NCBI GenBank assembly: GCA_937890875.1
Contig: CALAEB010000658.1
Location: forward strand, 1-9,409
Direction of reading: 5' to 3'
Source of the DNA: an uncultured Anaerolineaceae bacterium
GTDB taxonomy: Bacteria; Chloroflexota; Anaerolineae; Anaerolineales; Anaerolineaceae
Length of the DNA: 9,409 bases
Both the position numbers and the translations under genes were made by a program. Shown piece after piece: positions 1 to 6,605 of this stretch. The number at the start of each line of letters is the position of its first letter. Within the stretch, counting starts at the first letter, position 1. Under the pieces are notes generated by a model, which was not told where the DNA came from, did not search any database, and was given only the letters and a program-made list of their open reading frames with translations.

Positions 1-227
1 CCTGTACATGGAAACGGCGTGCAGGCCAACCCGCGAAAAATGAACGCCACCGATTGAAGCAAAAAGATCGCCGCCAGCAGTTTCAGCGACACATTGCGGA
101 AAGAACCGATCACTTCTTCAAAATCGACAAACTGAAGCAGGATAACGATAAGTACCAGGCTGATCACAATACCCGGCAGGCTTTTTTTCAGCGCGCCGCC
201 TTTGGGGCGATTATTCTGATTTTCCAT
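1..227 (-). CDS. Flippase-like / UPF0104 (LPG synthase TM-domain type) membrane protein, N-terminal part
   Basis: This reading frame starts with an ATG at 227 and stays open to the left window edge, so only about 75 N-terminal residues are visible. After a short polar, basic start (MENQNNRPKGGALKK) there is a hydrophobic segment (GIVISLVLIVILLQF), then an acidic VDFEEVIGSFRNV stretch, then a second hydrophobic segment ending in IFRGLA. This order (TM1, 'VD...' linker, TM2, an arginine at the membrane edge) resembles the start of the lysylphosphatidylglycerol synthase transmembrane / UPF0104 family, often called flippase-like and thought to act in lipid or glycolipid handling; that assignment is inference from a short N-terminus. 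The start lies 6 nt after the lepA stop, and GAGG within the last lepA codons can serve as ribosome binding site, so the two genes are probably co-transcribed and translationally coupled. The substrate cannot be told from what is visible. Confidence 0.6.
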   Translation of the reverse strand, partial: MENQNNRPKGGALKKSLPGIVISLVLIVILLQFVDFEEVIGSFRNVSLKLLAAIFLLQSVAFIFRGLACTPFPCT

Positions 228-233
228 ACGGGT

Positions 234-2033
234 TTAATCTTCCTCTAATTGCAGCACGGCCAGGAAAGCTTCCTGCGGGATTTCAACATTTCCGACCATT
301 TTCATGCGTTTTTTGCCGCGTTTCTGTTTCTCAAGCAGTTTCCGTTTCCGCGTGATGTCACCGCCGTAACACTTCGCCAACACATCCTTCCGCATCGCCT
401 TGACATTTGCGCGGGATATCACCCGGCCGGAAGCACTCGCCTGGATCGCGACTTCGTACATCTGGCGCGGAATCAGCGCCTTCAATTTTGTAACCAGCAA
501 CTGCCCTTTATGATAGGCATCTTCTTTATGTACAATCGTCGCCAGCGCATCCACCGGTTCGCCGCCGACCAGCACCTCAACCTTGACCAGATTTCCCGGA
601 CGATATTCCAGCATCTGATAATCCATCGACGCATACCCTTTGGTCCTGGATTTCAGTTCGTCAAAGAAATTAACGATCAGTTCCGCCAACGGAATTTCGA
701 AATTCAGCTGCACGCGATCCGGAGCAGGGTAATCCTGCTCAATAAATATGCCACGCCGTTTCCGCACCAGTTCCATGATCGTTCCGTAATACTCGGTCGG
801 CGTAAAAATCTGCAGTTTCATCCAAGGTTCATAAATTTCGGAAATGGAGCCCTCTTCCGGCAGCTGAACCGGAGAATCAATCGTGATCTTCGTTCCGCTC
901 GTCAACAGAACCTGGTACTCCACTGAGGGAGCCGTGACCACGATATCCAGATCGTATTCCCGCTCCAGCCGCTCCTGAATAATTTCCATATGGAACAGCC
1001 CCAAAAAACCGCAGCGGAATCCGAAATTCAGCGCCTGAGAAGTTTCCGGCTGATAATCCAACGAGGCATCGTTCAGCTGCAATTTTTCCAGCGCGGAACG
1101 CAAATCGTCGTAATCTTCTCCTTCCACCGGATAAATACCGGCGAAAACCATCGGTTTGGCCTTCTGATAACCCGGGAGCATCTCCGAAGCCGGGTTTTCA
1201 GCGCCGGTAATGGTGTCGCCGACCCGGCATTCCCGGACCGTTTTCAGCCCGGTGGCGATGTAACCGACTTCTCCCGCCGAGAGCATCTTCACCGGTTTCA
1301 TTTCCGGCGAGAAAATGCCGATCTCGACCGGTTTCAGGTCCGTATTGGTCGCCATCAGGTGCAGCATTGTATTCTGCGTCAGCATACCGTCACGTACCCG
1401 GATATAGGCGATCACGCCTTTATAGGAATCATACAGCGAGTCAAAAATCAGCGCACGGGTTGGCAGACTGACATCGGCCGCCGGGGGAGGAACCAATTTG
1501 ACGATCCTCTCCAGTACCGTTTCAATGTTCAGTCCTTCCTTGGCCGAAACGCGCGGAATTTCTTCCGCAGGAATACCCAGCAGGTTGGTCAGTTCCTTGG
1601 CAACTTCATCCGGGACGGCGGAAGGCAGATCGATCTTGTTAATGACCGGAATGATGACCAGATCAGACTCCAGCGCCAGATAGAGGTTCGCCAATGTCTG
1701 GGCCTCGATCCCCTGCGTCGCGTCAACCACCAGCAGCGCGCCTTCGCAGGCAGCCAGCGCCCGGCTGACTTCGTAATTAAAGTCCACGTGCCCGGGCGTG
1801 TCGATCAGGTTCAGCTCATAGGTCTCGCCATCCTGAGCGGTATAGCTCATACGGACGGCGGAAGCCTTGATGGTGACCCCTTTTTCGCGTTCGAGATCCA
1901 TGCTGTCCAGGACCTGGCTGACCATCTGCCGGTCGGAAATCGTGCCGGTCACCTGGAGCAACCGGTCGGCCAGCGTCGATTTTCCATGATCCACGTGGGC
2001 AATAATACAGAAGTTTCGGATATTTTCTTTCAT
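234..2033 (-). CDS. lepA: Elongation factor 4 (LepA), ribosome-associated GTPase
   Basis: LepA is a cytoplasmic translational GTPase that binds ribosomes and influences translocation and ribosome assembly. The predicted 599 residues match the usual family length of about 600. G motifs are clear: G1 AHVDHGKST (about 12-20), switch [10 protein letters not shown] (49-57), G3 DTPGH (78-82, with the catalytic-type His82), G4 NKID (132-135) and a G5-like SAKEG. The C-terminal LepA-specific domain is present, with [14 protein letters not shown] and the basic stretch [11 protein letters not shown]. The frame extends upstream to 2081, but the added 16 residues (MPKFALSNQ...) are not family-like, and [13 protein letters not shown] is the standard LepA N-terminus, so the ATG at 2031-2033 is chosen. 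No good Shine-Dalgarno precedes it; a TATACT box lies 12 nt upstream. The gene is followed at 6 nt by a membrane-protein gene on the same strand. Confidence 0.97.
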   Translation of the reverse strand: MKENIRNFCIIAHVDHGKSTLADRLLQVTGTISDRQMVSQVLDSMDLEREKGVTIKASAVRMSYTAQDGETYELNLIDTPGHVDFNYEVSRALAACEGALLVVDATQGIEAQTLANLYLALESDLVIIPVINKIDLPSAVPDEVAKELTNLLGIPAEEIPRVSAKEGLNIETVLERIVKLVPPPAADVSLPTRALIFDSLYDSYKGVIAYIRVRDGMLTQNTMLHLMATNTDLKPVEIGIFSPEMKPVKMLSAGEVGYIATGLKTVRECRVGDTITGAENPASEMLPGYQKAKPMVFAGIYPVEGEDYDDLRSALEKLQLNDASLDYQPETSQALNFGFRCGFLGLFHMEIIQERLEREYDLDIVVTAPSVEYQVLLTSGTKITIDSPVQLPEEGSISEIYEPWMKLQIFTPTEYYGTIMELVRKRRGIFIEQDYPAPDRVQLNFEIPLAELIVNFFDELKSRTKGYASMDYQMLEYRPGNLVKVEVLVGGEPVDALATIVHKEDAYHKGQLLVTKLKALIPRQMYEVAIQASASGRVISRANVKAMRKDVLAKCYGGDITRKRKLLEKQKRGKKRMKMVGNVEIPQEAFLAVLQLEED

Positions 2034-2045
2034 AATCGAAGAATA

Positions 2046-2072
2046 AGTATAACATTGATTCGATAATGCAAA
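2046..2072 (-). promoter_or_regulatory. Possible lepA promoter giving a leaderless or near-leaderless mRNA
   Basis: On the minus strand a TATACT -10-like hexamer (2046-2051) ends 12 nt before the chosen lepA ATG. A weak -35 candidate, TTTGCA (2067-2072), sits 15 nt upstream of it. Transcription from this box would start about 5-7 nt before the ATG, leaving no room for a Shine-Dalgarno, and none is seen. The -35 match and spacing are poor, so only the -10 is reasonably convincing. Confidence 0.35.
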
Positions 2073-2081
2073 TTTCGGCAC

Positions 2082-2440
2082 TGGTCAGCGATTCGAAATA
2101 TGAGGATCCGTCTCAAACGAAAAAGGAAGAAATTTGTTATTTTGCCCTTTTTTAGCGAAATGAAGAACCCTATAAACACCAGATCAACATTTCTTGCGAA
2201 AGCAATAAACGATCTTTCACTGTCTCCGGTTGTTGCTTCTTACAACGCTTCCTGATTCAGAGCAGATCCTGTAAAAAATCCGTTGCCGCTTCATATTTTC
2301 GAATCCGTGCAAAATCTTTTTCCGTCGGATGTGGTAAAAGAAATCTCTGCAGTTCTTCTGACTTATTCTGCCCGAATAAGTAAAGATATCCCTATTTCAA
2401 ATTGCCTGTCATAATTTAATAGATAGAAAGACCAAAACCG
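2082..2440. other. Gene-free divergent spacer between lepA and the ABC-importer promoter
   Basis: No convincing intact gene is present. The stretch appears AT-richer than the flanking genes. It holds a short open frame on the minus strand that may be a decayed gene (see 2257-2412). It also holds an 8-bp inverted repeat ACTTATTC / GAATAAGT (2361-2368 and 2374-2381, 5-nt loop) about 60 nt upstream of the importer -35 box; a binding site is possible, but nothing shows it. A very short TTGC-GAAA-GCAA hairpin near 2195 has no evident role. A 31-codon ATG frame at 2160-2255 has no ribosome binding site and is not called. Confidence 0.5.
2257..2412 (-). pseudogene. Possible decayed gene fragment
   Basis: On the minus strand a frame opens at an ATG (2410-2412), meets an in-frame TAG at 2392-2394 after six codons, then reads on for about 44 codons to a TGA at 2257-2259. 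The second part has a protein-like composition (YLYLFGQNKSEEL, then PHPTEKDFARIRKYEAATDF, then LQDLL), with alternating charged and hydrophobic residues as in an amphipathic C-terminal helix. I do not recognise the family. It has no start codon of its own after the TAG and no clear ribosome binding site, so if it was ever coding it is a remnant. A chance open frame is a real alternative. Confidence 0.25.
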
Positions 2441-2443
2441 CCC

Positions 2444-2472
2444 TTGACTTTACCACAATAAAGCGATAATAT
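2444..2472 (+). promoter_or_regulatory. Sigma70-type promoter of the amino acid ABC operon
   Basis: TTGACT (2444-2449) and TAATAT (2467-2472) are separated by exactly 17 nt; each differs from the sigma70 consensus by one or two bases. They sit about 43 nt before the binding-protein ATG, in an AT-rich run. The -10 overlaps the palindrome TAATATATTA (2467-2476). Transcription would start near 2479 and leave a leader of about 35 nt carrying a strong ribosome binding site (AAAGGAG, 2501-2507, 7 nt before the ATG). Confidence 0.8.
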
Positions 2473-2514
2473 ATTAGCATAAAATAAACATGGAATTATA
2501 AAAGGAGTAACCTC

Positions 2515-3318
2515 ATGAAAAAAACCTCAACCTTATCCATCGCGGTCCTGCTGATCGCCGTCTTTTTATTCAGTTTCAGTCTGGTCTCCGCTGACGGAGA
2601 AACCACATTGGTCGTCGGGTTCGACCAGGATTTCCCGCCGTACGGATATATCGGCGAAGACGGTGAATTCACCGGATATGACTTGGATCTGGCTGCCGCG
2701 GTAGCCGAAAAATTAGGCCTGGAAGTTGTCTACCAGCCGATCGCCTGGGACGCGAAAGACATGGAGCTGGATTCTGGCACCATCGACCTGATTTGGAACG
2801 GATTTACCATCAACGGTCGCGAAGATAAATATGAATGGACCGAAGCCTACAAGGACGCCGGGCAGATCATTCTGGTCAAATCCGATTCGGGAATTGAAAC
2901 GTTCGCTGATCTGGCCGGAAAAGTCGTTGCCGTTCAAACCGACTCCGCCGCGCTCGAAGCACTCGAATCCGAGGATTTCGCCGAATTGACCGCCTCATTT
3001 GCCGACCTGCTGGTGGTTGAACAGTACAATGCGGCCTTCATGGACCTGGAAGCCGGCGCAGTTGATGCCATCGCGTTGGATATCGACGTTGCGAACTATC
3101 AGATCGAAGGGAAAGAAGACAGCTATAAAATCCTGGATGAATGGATTCAGGAAGAACAATACGGCGTGGGGTTCAAACTCGGGAACACGGAACTGCGTGA
3201 CAAAGTCCAGGCCGCTTTGGAAGAAATTGTCGCGGACGGCACTTTCGCCGAGATTTCAGAGGAATGGTTCGGTTACGATTCCTGTGTCCTCAGTGTATGC
3301 CAATCTGCCGGCGAATAA
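2515..3318 (+). CDS. Polar amino acid ABC importer, substrate-binding protein (SBP family 3)
   Basis: This is the extracytoplasmic binding protein that captures a polar amino acid and delivers it to the permease encoded downstream. The 267 residues fit family 3 binding proteins. Residues 1-26 form a classical signal peptide: KK at positions 2-3, a hydrophobic core to about 24, and a VSA|DG type I cleavage site. There is no lipobox cysteine. The mature start TTLVVGFDQDFPPYGYIGEDGEFTGYDLDLA is the typical lobe 1 opening, followed by ELDSGTIDLIWNGFTINGRE around the ligand arginine, then a second lobe with LAGKVVAVQTDSAAL and a C-terminal FAEISEEWFG. The protein is very acidic. An unusual tail follows the normal end, with two cysteines (DSCVLSVCQSAGE). 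The ligand (for example glutamine, arginine or cystine) cannot be fixed from sequence alone. It is the first gene of a three-gene operon with its own strong promoter. Confidence 0.93.
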   Translation: MKKTSTLSIAVLLIAVFLFSFSLVSADGETTLVVGFDQDFPPYGYIGEDGEFTGYDLDLAAAVAEKLGLEVVYQPIAWDAKDMELDSGTIDLIWNGFTINGREDKYEWTEAYKDAGQIILVKSDSGIETFADLAGKVVAVQTDSAALEALESEDFAELTASFADLLVVEQYNAAFMDLEAGAVDAIALDIDVANYQIEGKEDSYKILDEWIQEEQYGVGFKLGNTELRDKVQAALEEIVADGTFAEISEEWFGYDSCVLSVCQSAGE

Positions 3319-3349
3319 ACCGTCAAGCGCTCATCGAACTGTCATTAGA

Positions 3350-3384
3350 GAAAGCTATCGATCCGGTACGGATCGACAGCTTTC
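3350..3384 (+). terminator. Stem-loop between binding-protein and permease genes (attenuator / mRNA stabiliser type)
   Basis: A 16-nt arm (GAAAGCTATCGATCCG, 3350-3365) pairs with 3369-3384 across a GTA loop, with a single A/C mismatch. It lies 32 nt after the binding-protein stop and about 100 nt before the permease start. No T-run follows, so it is not a standard intrinsic terminator. Stem-loops at this place in importer operons are known to protect the upstream message or reduce downstream expression, giving excess binding protein; that role is inferred here. Confidence 0.6.
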
Positions 3385-3484
3385 CGCCGTCAGGCCGGCA
3401 ATTCAAATCGAAACAGGCGAAACCCGCTGAAATTTTGGATTGCCGCGCCGCGCCAAAAACTGCTGATACCGGAGGACTTTTTTC

Positions 3485-4135
3485 ATGCGTTTTTCTGTCA
3501 TGCTGAGCAAACTCGGCGAAGGAATGGTCACGTCCGTCCTGATCTTCACGCTGACGCTGCTGTTTTCGCTGCCGCTCGGATTAATCGTCGCGCTGGCCCG
3601 GATGTCAAAAAACGGATTGCTGCGCAGTTTCACCCGGATTTACATTTCCGTCATGCGCGGAACGCCGCTGATGCTTCAGCTTTTAGTGGTCTATTTCGGC
3701 CCCTATTACCTTCTCGGCATTCCGCTCAGTTCGGGATACCGGTTCTGGGCCGTGATCATCGCCTTTTCCGTCAACTATGCCGCCTATTTTGCCGAAATCT
3801 ACCGCGGCGGGATCGAATCCATGCCGGCAGGGCAATATGAAGCCGCCAGAGTCCTGGGCTATTCGGAAACGCAGATCTTCCTGAAGATCATCCTGCCGCA
3901 GGTGATTAAGCGGATCATTCCTTCCATCACCAATGAAGTGATCACGCTGATCAAAGATACTTCATTGGCCTTTTCGATTGCGGTTACCGAGATGTTCACG
4001 GTTGCCAAAGCCATCGCCTCCTCGGAAAAAACGATGGTATCTTACGCCGCCGCCGGTGTCTTTTATTATGTGTTCAATTTCATCGTGGCTTTTGTGATGG
4101 AAACGATCGAAAAGAAACTGAATTATTACCGTTAA
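3485..4135 (+). CDS. Polar amino acid ABC importer, permease (HisM/GlnP type)
   Basis: This is the integral membrane subunit that forms the translocation path for the amino acid. The 216 residues match the HisM/ArtM/GlnP family. Hydrophobic segments lie near 14-38, 62-80, 87-105 and 185-207, with a further one near 150-170. The conserved RGTPL motif (about 59-63) and the cytoplasmic EAA loop that docks on the ATPase (YEAARVLGYSETQIF, then LKIILPQ) are both intact. A GGAGG at 3471-3475, 9 nt before the ATG, supports the start. It is separated from the binding-protein gene by 166 nt containing a stem-loop, but from the ATPase gene by only 12 nt. Only one permease gene is visible, so a homodimeric membrane pore is likely. 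Confidence 0.94.
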   Translation: MRFSVMLSKLGEGMVTSVLIFTLTLLFSLPLGLIVALARMSKNGLLRSFTRIYISVMRGTPLMLQLLVVYFGPYYLLGIPLSSGYRFWAVIIAFSVNYAAYFAEIYRGGIESMPAGQYEAARVLGYSETQIFLKIILPQVIKRIIPSITNEVITLIKDTSLAFSIAVTEMFTVAKAIASSEKTMVSYAAAGVFYYVFNFIVAFVMETIEKKLNYYR

Positions 4136-4147
4136 GGAGCCAAACCG

Positions 4148-4912
4148 ATGGAAATTTTCAGCATTCGAAGCGCCAGAAAAACTTTTGACAACAGCCTGGA
4201 TGTTCTGCAGGATATCTCCATTTCCATTTCCCGAGGCGAAGTGGTGGCCATCATCGGGCCCTCCGGATCCGGCAAATCCACTCTCCTGCGCTGCGCAACG
4301 CTTCTGGAAACGCTGGACAGCGGCGAGCTTTATTTCTCCGGCGAGCGGGCAGCCTGGAACAATGAAAACGGCGAAACCGTTTATGCCGGGGCACAAAAAC
4401 TGCGGGAGATCAAAAGTAAATTCGGTCTTGTATTTCAAAATTTCAACTTGTTTCCGCATTATTCCGTCCTGAAAAACATCACCGACGCGCCGCTATCGGT
4501 GCAAAAACGGGAAAAAGATGAAGTGATGCGGACGGCACGCAGCCTGATGGATAAAATGGGGCTGACCGAAAAAGCGGACGCCTATCCATTCCAGCTCTCC
4601 GGTGGTCAGCAGCAACGCGTCTCCATCGCGCGGGCGCTGGCGATGAATCCGGACATTCTTTTCTTTGACGAGCCTACTTCCGCGCTGGATCCGGAACTGA
4701 CCGGTGAAATCCTGCGGGTGATCCGCGCACTGGCGGCTGAACACATGACAATGGTCATCGTAACGCATGAGATTGAATTCGCCCGGAACGTCGCCGACCG
4801 GATCATCTTTATCGCAGACGGGGTCATCGTTGAGGAAGGACCGGCTGAGGCGCTGGTCAGCAATCCGCAGAATGAACGGACAAGAACTTTCCTGAATCAT
4901 TTCCAGCGGTAA
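4148..4912 (+). CDS. Polar amino acid ABC importer, ATP-binding subunit (GlnQ/HisP type)
   Basis: This cytoplasmic ATPase powers the importer. All nucleotide-binding motifs are intact in the 254 residues: Walker A GPSGSGKST (37-45), Q-loop Gln97 in FQNFNLFPH, signature LSGGQQQR (150-157), Walker B ILFFDE (170-175), D-loop SALD (178-181) and switch His207 in VTHE. The FNLFPH stretch is characteristic of the polar amino acid subfamily. The ribosome binding site AAGGAG (4134-4139) overlaps the permease stop codon, and the gap is 12 nt, which indicates one transcript and tight coupling. No convincing intrinsic terminator follows the gene. Confidence 0.96.
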   Translation: MEIFSIRSARKTFDNSLDVLQDISISISRGEVVAIIGPSGSGKSTLLRCATLLETLDSGELYFSGERAAWNNENGETVYAGAQKLREIKSKFGLVFQNFNLFPHYSVLKNITDAPLSVQKREKDEVMRTARSLMDKMGLTEKADAYPFQLSGGQQQRVSIARALAMNPDILFFDEPTSALDPELTGEILRVIRALAAEHMTMVIVTHEIEFARNVADRIIFIADGVIVEEGPAEALVSNPQNERTRTFLNHFQR

Positions 4913-5050
4913 CCGGCGTTCAGGCACCGCTCGGGCTGATGCAGCAATCAAAAACAGGAATTCGGGACTTGAAAAGGATACGCTATGGCCCCGGAAAATT
5001 CGGAACCAGAGAATTCGGAATATGAGAACCCTTTCCGAATAAGCGAAAGT

Positions 5051-5103
5051 CTGCAGTGTAGTTTTGTTTTACCCGGAGCGGCAAGACAAGGAAAACGCTG
5101 CAG
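5051..5103. repeat. Interrupted stem-loop bounded by CTGCAG
   Basis: CTGCAG (5051-5056) pairs with CTGCAG (5098-5103). Inside it, GTTTT (5061-5065) pairs with AAAAC (5092-5096), the next GTTTT (5066-5070) pairs with AAGAC (5083-5087) with one G-T, and CCG/CGG closes a GAG loop at the tip. Bulges of 1-4 nt separate the helices. The nested pairing suggests a folded RNA or cruciform, but each helix is short and the fold was found by eye. Confidence 0.35.
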
Positions 5104-5165
5104 AATACCTTTCTTATATTTCGAAAAGCTATTAAACCAGTCAGAATTCCGTTTTTTGAATAAAA

Positions 5166-5294
5166 TGGTTAAAGTGTCAAAAGTCAAATTGTCGAAGCGG
5201 GAACTGTTGTTCTGTTTTTGTTGGGAAAAACCAGCAAAAACAGAACAACAAATAACTCCTTTTGGAAAATTTTACCCTTTTGACATCCGAATCA
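5166..5294 (+). repeat. Dispersed palindromic repeat, copy A
   Basis: This copy shares four colinear blocks with 6737-6824 read on the other strand: TGGTT..AGTGTCAAAAGTC (5166-5185), TCGAAG (5192-5197), GTTCTGTTTTT (5209-5219) and CCTTTTGACATCCGAATCA (5276-5294, 17 of 19 equal). The 11-nt gap between the second and third blocks is the same in both copies. Copy A is itself an imperfect palindrome: TGTCAAAAG near its left end faces CTTTTGACA near its right end, around a 20-bp core hairpin. It is about 42 nt longer than copy B because it contains the second arm of that core. It resembles a REP- or MITE-like element; no transposase is present. Confidence 0.6.
5205..5250. repeat. 20-bp core hairpin of repeat copy A
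   Basis: Positions 5205-5224 (TGTTGTTCTG then TTTTTGTTGG) pair with 5231-5250 across a 6-nt loop GAAAAA. All 20 positions pair if one T-G wobble is allowed. It is T-rich in one arm and A-rich in the other and is not followed by a T-run on either strand, so it does not look like a simple terminator. Confidence 0.75.
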
Positions 5295-5392
5295 TAAAAT
5301 TAAGAGAGGCATGGATAATTTAAAAAAATCGGTCCGGCCGCATTTCAAATAAACTTCGGCTCCGGTCCATGTGGACGAGAAAGGGAAAAATC

Positions 5393-5689
5393 ATGTACGA
5401 GAGTAAAAGTAAAAATCCGGAGACGGACCATTTGTTTGAAGCGATTCTCGAACTGCAATCCGTCGAAGAATGTTACCGTTTCTTTGATGATCTCTGCACC
5501 ATCAGAGAAGTCGCGGCGATGGCTCAGCGCCTTGAAGTGGCAAAAATGCTGCGGCAGAAGGTCACCTTCAACGCCATTGCGGAAAAAACCGGCGCCTCCA
5601 CAGCTACCATCGCCCGCGTTAATAAATGCCTTGTTTATGGCGCGGACGGCTATAAAACAATTTTGGAGCGTTTAGAGAACAAAGCGTAA
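5393..5689 (+). CDS. TrpR/YerC-family small DNA-binding protein
   Basis: This is a predicted cytoplasmic transcription regulator of the Trp-repressor superfamily, YerC/YecD branch. The 98 residues match the family length. The N-terminal helices contain LFEAILELQSVEECYRFFDDL; the strongly conserved REVAAMAQRLEVAKML (38-53) follows; the helix-turn-helix is VTFNAIAEKTGASTATIARV (57-76), with the typical tail YGADGYKTILERL. The frame could begin at 5369, but that ATG has no ribosome binding site. The ATG at 5393 has AAGGGA 6 nt upstream and gives the family-like N-terminus, so it is chosen. No trp genes are nearby, and neither its ligand nor its targets can be read from this window. It converges on tlyA, 101 nt away, and stands just downstream of an inverted-repeat-rich region. 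Confidence 0.92.
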   Translation: MYESKSKNPETDHLFEAILELQSVEECYRFFDDLCTIREVAAMAQRLEVAKMLRQKVTFNAIAEKTGASTATIARVNKCLVYGADGYKTILERLENKA

Positions 5690-5698
5690 TCATTCAAA

Positions 5699-5716
5699 AA
5701 AAAGCAACCGCTTTTT
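5699..5716. terminator. Weak bidirectional terminator candidate between yerC and tlyA
   Basis: AAAAAGC (5699-5705) and GCTTTTT (5710-5716) pair around an AACC loop, 10 nt after the yerC stop, with an A-run on the left and a T-run on the right. The position between convergent genes fits a two-way terminator, but only two G-C pairs stabilise the stem, so this is a weak call. Confidence 0.25.
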
Positions 5717-5790
5717 CCGAAAATGGCAGCTTAAGCAACTCGAAAAGGTCCCTCGGGGTAAGCATTTCCTGCCGACTATTCGGGGAACAG

Positions 5791-6567
5791 CTAAAATAAG
5801 CTGCGGATTCGGGCCCGGAAATCAGTCTTTTCACCGGGGGTAACCAGCCAGGCCAGGAACTCGGTGTTTCCTTTCGGTCCAAGCAGCGGCGAGCGGACCA
5901 GCCCTTTGACCTCAAACCGCATGGTTTCAGCCGCTTCAAGAACTTCCTCCAGCACTTTTTGATGAACGGAAGCGTCTCGAATAACGCCGGCTCCTTTTGC
6001 GGCTTCCGCTTTTCCCGCTTCAAATTGGGGTTTGATCAGGCAAAGAAGCGTACCGGGCCCGCCGGAAAACCAGCCTTGAAAGACCGGCAGCAGCAGTTTC
6101 AGTGAAATGAACGACGCGTCCACAGTCACCAGATCAACCGGCTCCGGCAGTGCCTTAACCTCCCGCACATTCGTTTTTTCCATGGCGATCACACGCGGGT
6201 CATTGCGCAGTTTCCAATGCAGCAGCCCATATCCGACATCGATCGCGTATACTTTTTTTGCGCCATGTTGCAGCAGACAGTCCGTAAAACCGCCGGTCGA
6301 TGCACCCGCATCGGCACAGACCACTCCGCTCAGGTCGGTCAGCCCAAAAGCGGTCAGCGCGCCCAGCAGTTTTTCACCGCCTCTGGAAACGAACCGGGGA
6401 CCGTGATCCACCAGCACCGCATCCGTCTCATGCACCGGCGCAGACGGTTTGATCACCATCTCTCCATTCCCCCGCACTTGTCCCGCCATGATCAACTTTT
6501 GAGCCAGTGAGCGGCTTTCCGCCAATCCCTGCTCCTGCATAAGAAGGTCCAATCGCTTTTTGGTCAT
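5791..6567 (-). CDS. tlyA: TlyA-family rRNA 2'-O-methyltransferase (S4 domain plus FtsJ-like domain)
   Basis: TlyA enzymes add a 2'-O-methyl group to cytidines of 16S and/or 23S rRNA using S-adenosylmethionine; older annotations call them hemolysin A. The protein has an N-terminal S4 RNA-binding domain (about 3-60, KKRLDLLMQEQGLAESR) and an FtsJ-like methyltransferase domain from about 60. Visible motifs are SRGGEKL with Lys66, the SAM-binding DAGASTGGFTD (86-96), Asp150 in TVDASF, KPQFE with Lys179, and GNTEFL with Glu236, consistent with the family K-D-K-E catalytic set. The length of 258 residues is normal. The frame runs on upstream to 6720, but those 51 residues are not family-like and cross a perfect hairpin; MTKKRLDLL is the standard start, with GGAG about 11 nt upstream. 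The gene appears alone, convergent with yerC. Confidence 0.95.
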   Translation of the reverse strand: MTKKRLDLLMQEQGLAESRSLAQKLIMAGQVRGNGEMVIKPSAPVHETDAVLVDHGPRFVSRGGEKLLGALTAFGLTDLSGVVCADAGASTGGFTDCLLQHGAKKVYAIDVGYGLLHWKLRNDPRVIAMEKTNVREVKALPEPVDLVTVDASFISLKLLLPVFQGWFSGGPGTLLCLIKPQFEAGKAEAAKGAGVIRDASVHQKVLEEVLEAAETMRFEVKGLVRSPLLGPKGNTEFLAWLVTPGEKTDFRARIRSLF

Positions 6568-6605
6568 TTTTTTGTTCACTCCACAGTACACGCATCCGTA
6601 AGAAA

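Larger units (their letters stand above)
4913..5392. other. Gene-free, inverted-repeat-rich stretch between the importer operon and yerC
   Basis: No convincing gene is seen in this 480-nt stretch. It carries two 15-nt near-identical tandem units beginning AATTCGGAA (4997-5011 and 5012-5026, 12 of 15 bases equal). An ATTCGGAA / TTCCGAAT inverted repeat follows (5013-5020 and 5033-5040). Next is a multi-part stem-loop bounded by CTGCAG (5051-5103), then a long imperfect palindrome with a 20-bp core hairpin (5166-5294). A 112-codon frame (4985-5323) has an AAGGA at suitable distance, but its product looks non-protein-like and runs straight through the hairpins. Confidence 0.6.

Noticed and set aside
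249..2066. Long plus-strand frames opposite lepA (225 and 358 codons)
   Set aside because: They lie antisense to a clearly conserved gene and have Arg/Gln/His/Phe-rich products typical of reverse-strand shadows.
2034..2081. Upstream extension of lepA to an ATG at 2081
   Set aside because: The 16 added residues are not part of the LepA family, whereas MKENIRNF matches the usual start and gives the standard length.
2160..2255. A 31-codon plus-strand ATG frame in the lepA-importer gap
   Set aside because: No ribosome binding site, no recognisable product, and a length expected by chance.
4948..5187. A 79-codon minus-strand frame overlapping the same gap
   Set aside because: No family resemblance, no ribosome binding site, and it covers the same inverted repeats; it is likely a chance frame.
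5280..5285. TTGACA as -35 box for yerC
   Set aside because: No -10 hexamer lies 16-18 nt downstream; the sequence is explained as the right arm of repeat copy A.
4985..5323. A 112-codon plus-strand frame with AAGGA 6 nt before its ATG
   Set aside because: The product has a repeated NSE start from the 15-nt tandem units, then an odd mix rich in Lys, Phe and Ile with no domain I recognise. It passes through several hairpins and the dispersed repeat. The ribosome-binding match alone is not enough.
5788..5803. CAGCT / AGCTG hairpin overlapping the tlyA stop codon as a terminator
   Set aside because: Only 5 bp, with no T-run following on the minus strand.
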